DNA from: Desulfosarcina alkanivorans
Lineage (GTDB): Bacteria; Desulfobacterota; Desulfobacteria; Desulfobacterales; Desulfosarcinaceae
Direction: 5' to 3'
Assembly: GCF_009688945.1 (NCBI RefSeq)
Contig: NZ_AP021874.1
Location: forward strand, 1,612,001 to 1,676,000
DNA length: 64,000 nucleotides
The translations under genes were made by a program, and so were the position numbers. Shown here piece by piece: positions 62,668 to 64,000 of this stretch. A model generated the notes under the pieces. The model searched no databases. It was not told the origin of the DNA and saw only the letters and a program-made list of their open reading frames with translations. Position 1 is the stretch's first letter; each line of letters opens with the position of its first letter.

Positions 62668-62939
62668 CTTATTGCTCTCCGGAAATACCTTTTGGGTGGC
62701 GGCGTGCGAGTCCGTGTGCATTCGAAAACGACATTCCCGGACCGGCAGCGGGCGCTTCTGCCCTGCCCCTCACCCTGCCACGATGTCCCCAGCATAACGA
62801 TCAGGAACACAGGCTGTCATTTTTTACAGTCCGTTATTTAAGGCCAAAGGCGGCCAATTGTCAAAATGAAAAATGAAATCGAGGGGAAGGCGCCGCCCAC
62901 GACACGGCTGGCGGGGCCACGGCCCGGGAGGATATTGCC
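62668..62939. other. Gap with a strong hairpin near its end
   Basis: The stretch is otherwise featureless. Its right end contains the hairpin at 62924-62951 listed separately. No gene is supported between 62722 and 62923. Confidence 0.4.
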
Positions 62940-62951
62940 TTATCCTCCCGG
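62924..62951. terminator. Perfect 11-bp inverted repeat
   Basis: CCGGGAGGATA (62924-62934) pairs with TATCCTCCCGG (62941-62951) around TTGCCT. On the minus strand it encloses the stop codon of the small open frame at 62940-63170. No U-run follows on either side. Confidence 0.6.
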
Positions 62952-63170
62952 ATTCGCTAAAACCTGTTCATGGAAAACGCCCCCAGGCCCTTCAAGGGTA
63001 AAACCCGTCGACAGAACCTGAACGGAACCGCCGAAAAAACGGATCGTCTGGAAAAAGCCGACCCGGGCCGTAAAAAAGGGTGAGCCCCCGAGTACATTGG
63101 GGATCGTTGGGGGCTCAAGGAGTGAAAGGAGGTAAGAATGGAAGCTGAGCATGTTTTCATCTTCCGACAT
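62940..63170 (-). CDS. Possible small protein, 76 aa
   Basis: The frame begins MSEDENMLSFHSYLLSLLEP, continues GGSPFFTARVGFFQTIRFFG and ends FHEQVLANPGG just inside an 11-bp hairpin. Codon usage looks coding-like, but there is no good ribosome site and no family match. Short open frames on the + strand cross the same DNA, so only one strand, if either, is likely coding. Confidence 0.35.
   Translation of the reverse strand: MSEDENMLSFHSYLLSLLEPPTIPNVLGGSPFFTARVGFFQTIRFFGGSVQVLSTGFTLEGPGGVFHEQVLANPGG
63081..63117 (+). other. Hairpin upstream of a strong ribosome-binding site
   Basis: TGAGCCCCC (63081-63089) pairs with GGGGGCTCA (63109-63117) around a 19-nt loop, which itself contains a GGGG that could compete for the C-run. 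AAAGGAGGT and an ATG follow at 63126-63140, opening a 17-codon frame (stop 63189-63191). It could be a structured leader or chance on the non-coding strand. Confidence 0.35.
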
Positions 63171-63257
63171 TATAGAGCCCCGACGTGCTGAAAAGTTACA
63201 GCACGGTGCCGGGTTAATGTATTTTTTAAACCGAAACCTTCCAGAAAAGGCACGCAA

Positions 63258-63572
63258 ATGGCCAAACTCACACCCGCCAACATGAATCTGTTCAAACGCA
63301 TCGCCGAAGACCTGCGCCTGCTGTTAATGCTGATTCGCGACTACGCGGGCGGGCGCTACCGCCGCGTCTCGCCGATTTCAGGCGTCATCTTCGTCCTGAC
63401 GGTTGCCTACCTGCTGGTGCCCACGGATCTGATCAGCGATTTTATCCCCGGCCTGGGGCAACTGGATGATGCCGCATTTCTGCTGGCCTGCCTCTATTTT
63501 CTTGAAAAGGATCTTTACCGCTATCGGGACTGGAAAGACGGGAGCCCACCAGAGGAAGGGCCCACGGATTGA
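63258..63572 (+). CDS. YkvA family (DUF1232) protein
   Basis: The 104-residue protein has a charged N-terminal helix and the DUF1232 core: ISGVIFVLTVAYLLVPTDLI then SDFIPGLGQLDDAAFLLACL. This short hydrophobic domain with the PxDxIPDxxPxxGxxDD-type pattern defines the YkvA family, of unknown function and probably membrane-associated. AGAAAAGGC lies upstream of the ATG. Confidence 0.85.
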   Translation: MAKLTPANMNLFKRIAEDLRLLLMLIRDYAGGRYRRVSPISGVIFVLTVAYLLVPTDLISDFIPGLGQLDDAAFLLACLYFLEKDLYRYRDWKDGSPPEEGPTD

Positions 63573-63750
63573 CCGCCACCGGGTGCCGGGCGACCCGACA
63601 CCCCATGAGATTGACGCGCAACTCGGAATCAGGGCATTCACATCCCTGAAAAATGGGGTCTCGCCCGTGCAGGCCGCAGGAGCACGGACATGGCCGTTTT
63701 CACCGGGAAAGCGTATTCCCCATGCGGGTATCCGGTGGGCACGATTTCAT

Positions 63751-64000
63751 TTATTTCAGTTTTTCCAGGGCCTCTTGTGCCGCCGACTGAACTTCGTCAT
63801 CGTAATCGCCGGTGACCACGGCGGTTAAAAAGGGCAGCGCCGCCCGGTTTCCCGACTCACCGATGACGTGCAGCAGGTCGCCCTTGACCATGTCGTCCAC
63901 CTCGGCAAAAACCGCCACCAGCGGATCGAGAATGCCGCCGGCCAGCACCGCATCCTCCTCGGCCAGGGTTTCGAATGCCACCATGGCGCCCAATCGCACG
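63751..64000 (-). CDS. HEAT-repeat protein (5' end outside window)
   Basis: Only the C-terminal part (over 80 residues) is visible; the frame stays open past the right edge. It carries HEAT/PBS-lyase-like helical repeats: ILDPLVAVFAEVDDMVKGDL then LHVIGESGNRAALPFLTAVV and a terminal DEVQSAAQEALEKLK. Such scaffolds mediate protein contacts. Nothing more can be said without the N-terminus. Confidence 0.75.
   Translation of the reverse strand, partial: VRLGAMVAFETLAEEDAVLAGGILDPLVAVFAEVDDMVKGDLLHVIGESGNRAALPFLTAVVTGDYDDEVQSAAQEALEKLK

Noticed and set aside
62970-63083. 37-codon + strand frame ending in TGA, considered as a second selenoprotein
   Set aside because: No ribosome site before the ATG, no cysteine near the TGA, no family resemblance, and the minus-strand frame over the same DNA looks more coding-like.
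1-64000. Searched by eye for tRNA/rRNA genes, CRISPR arrays, insertion sequences, integrases, toxin-antitoxin or phage-defence genes, and known riboswitch cores
   Set aside because: None found; all larger gaps are under about 530 bp and show no cloverleaf, regular repeats or transposase motifs.

Overview
The window looks like a chromosomal segment from an anaerobic Desulfobacterota bacterium, probably close to Desulfobacteraceae/Desulfosarcinaceae. This is inferred from gene content: a PxxKW cysteine-rich protein, a DVU0524-type FlgM-associated protein, a small dual-CXXC protein with an in-frame UGA, several lineage-type hypothetical genes, and full LPS/Kdo functions. The DNA is moderately GC-rich. 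I see no tRNA, rRNA, CRISPR array, insertion sequence, integrase or prophage. Most of it is ordinary chromosome with densely packed short operons.

Layout. 1-5.9 kb: an FAD-dependent oxidoreductase cut by the window edge, a TerC-family membrane protein, a fused glutamate formiminotransferase/cyclodeaminase, a PilZ protein and an M24 aminopeptidase. 6.2-11.8 kb: a complete dipeptide ABC importer operon (dppABCDF) with a strong hairpin after dppA. 11.8-14.8 kb: a run of poorly known small genes on the minus strand. 14.8-20.6 kb: an FMN-dependent alpha-hydroxy-acid oxidase homologue, a UDP-sugar dehydrogenase, and an argJ - RsuA/RluB - radical SAM run. 20.8-22.7 kb: a 60-codon gene with an internal UGA (predicted selenoprotein), then an AEC transporter and truA. 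22.8-26.8 kb: a CPA2 antiporter, a dicarboxylate/amino-acid symporter and an orphan solute-binding protein.

27-40 kb is an envelope-rich block, nearly all on the minus strand: alpha/beta hydrolase, SYLF protein, DUF2860 barrel, glycine-zipper lipoprotein, a beta-propeller of 58-residue repeats, a CLC transporter, an aminotransferase, the PxxKW protein, MscS, DUF2959, and a vWA-TSP3-OmpA lipoprotein. 40.6-48.6 kb combines Kdo synthesis and transfer (kdsD, waaA), glycolysis (6-phosphofructokinase, class II aldolase) and a large LpoA-like lipoprotein. 48.7-51.6 kb holds a NUDIX hydrolase, a FlgM-associated pair, MazG and CvpA. 52-60.2 kb is a same-strand housekeeping series: phoH, a PgpH-like HD phosphodiesterase, ybeY, pdxJ, nnrDE, tsaE and lysC. 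The window ends with pyrF, a TrmJ-type methyltransferase, small membrane proteins and a partial HEAT-repeat protein.

The most notable object is the 60-codon gene at 20783-20965. Its reading frame is interrupted once by UGA, between two CXXC motifs. A 7-bp stem with a CGGGA loop begins 15 nt after the UGA, as expected for a bacterial SECIS. Other points worth a look are the 58-residue tandem propeller with nearly identical DNA units, a hydrolase that appears to lack its C-terminal end, the four-cysteine N-terminus of the FMN enzyme, and a small region near 63 kb with hairpins and short open frames on both strands.
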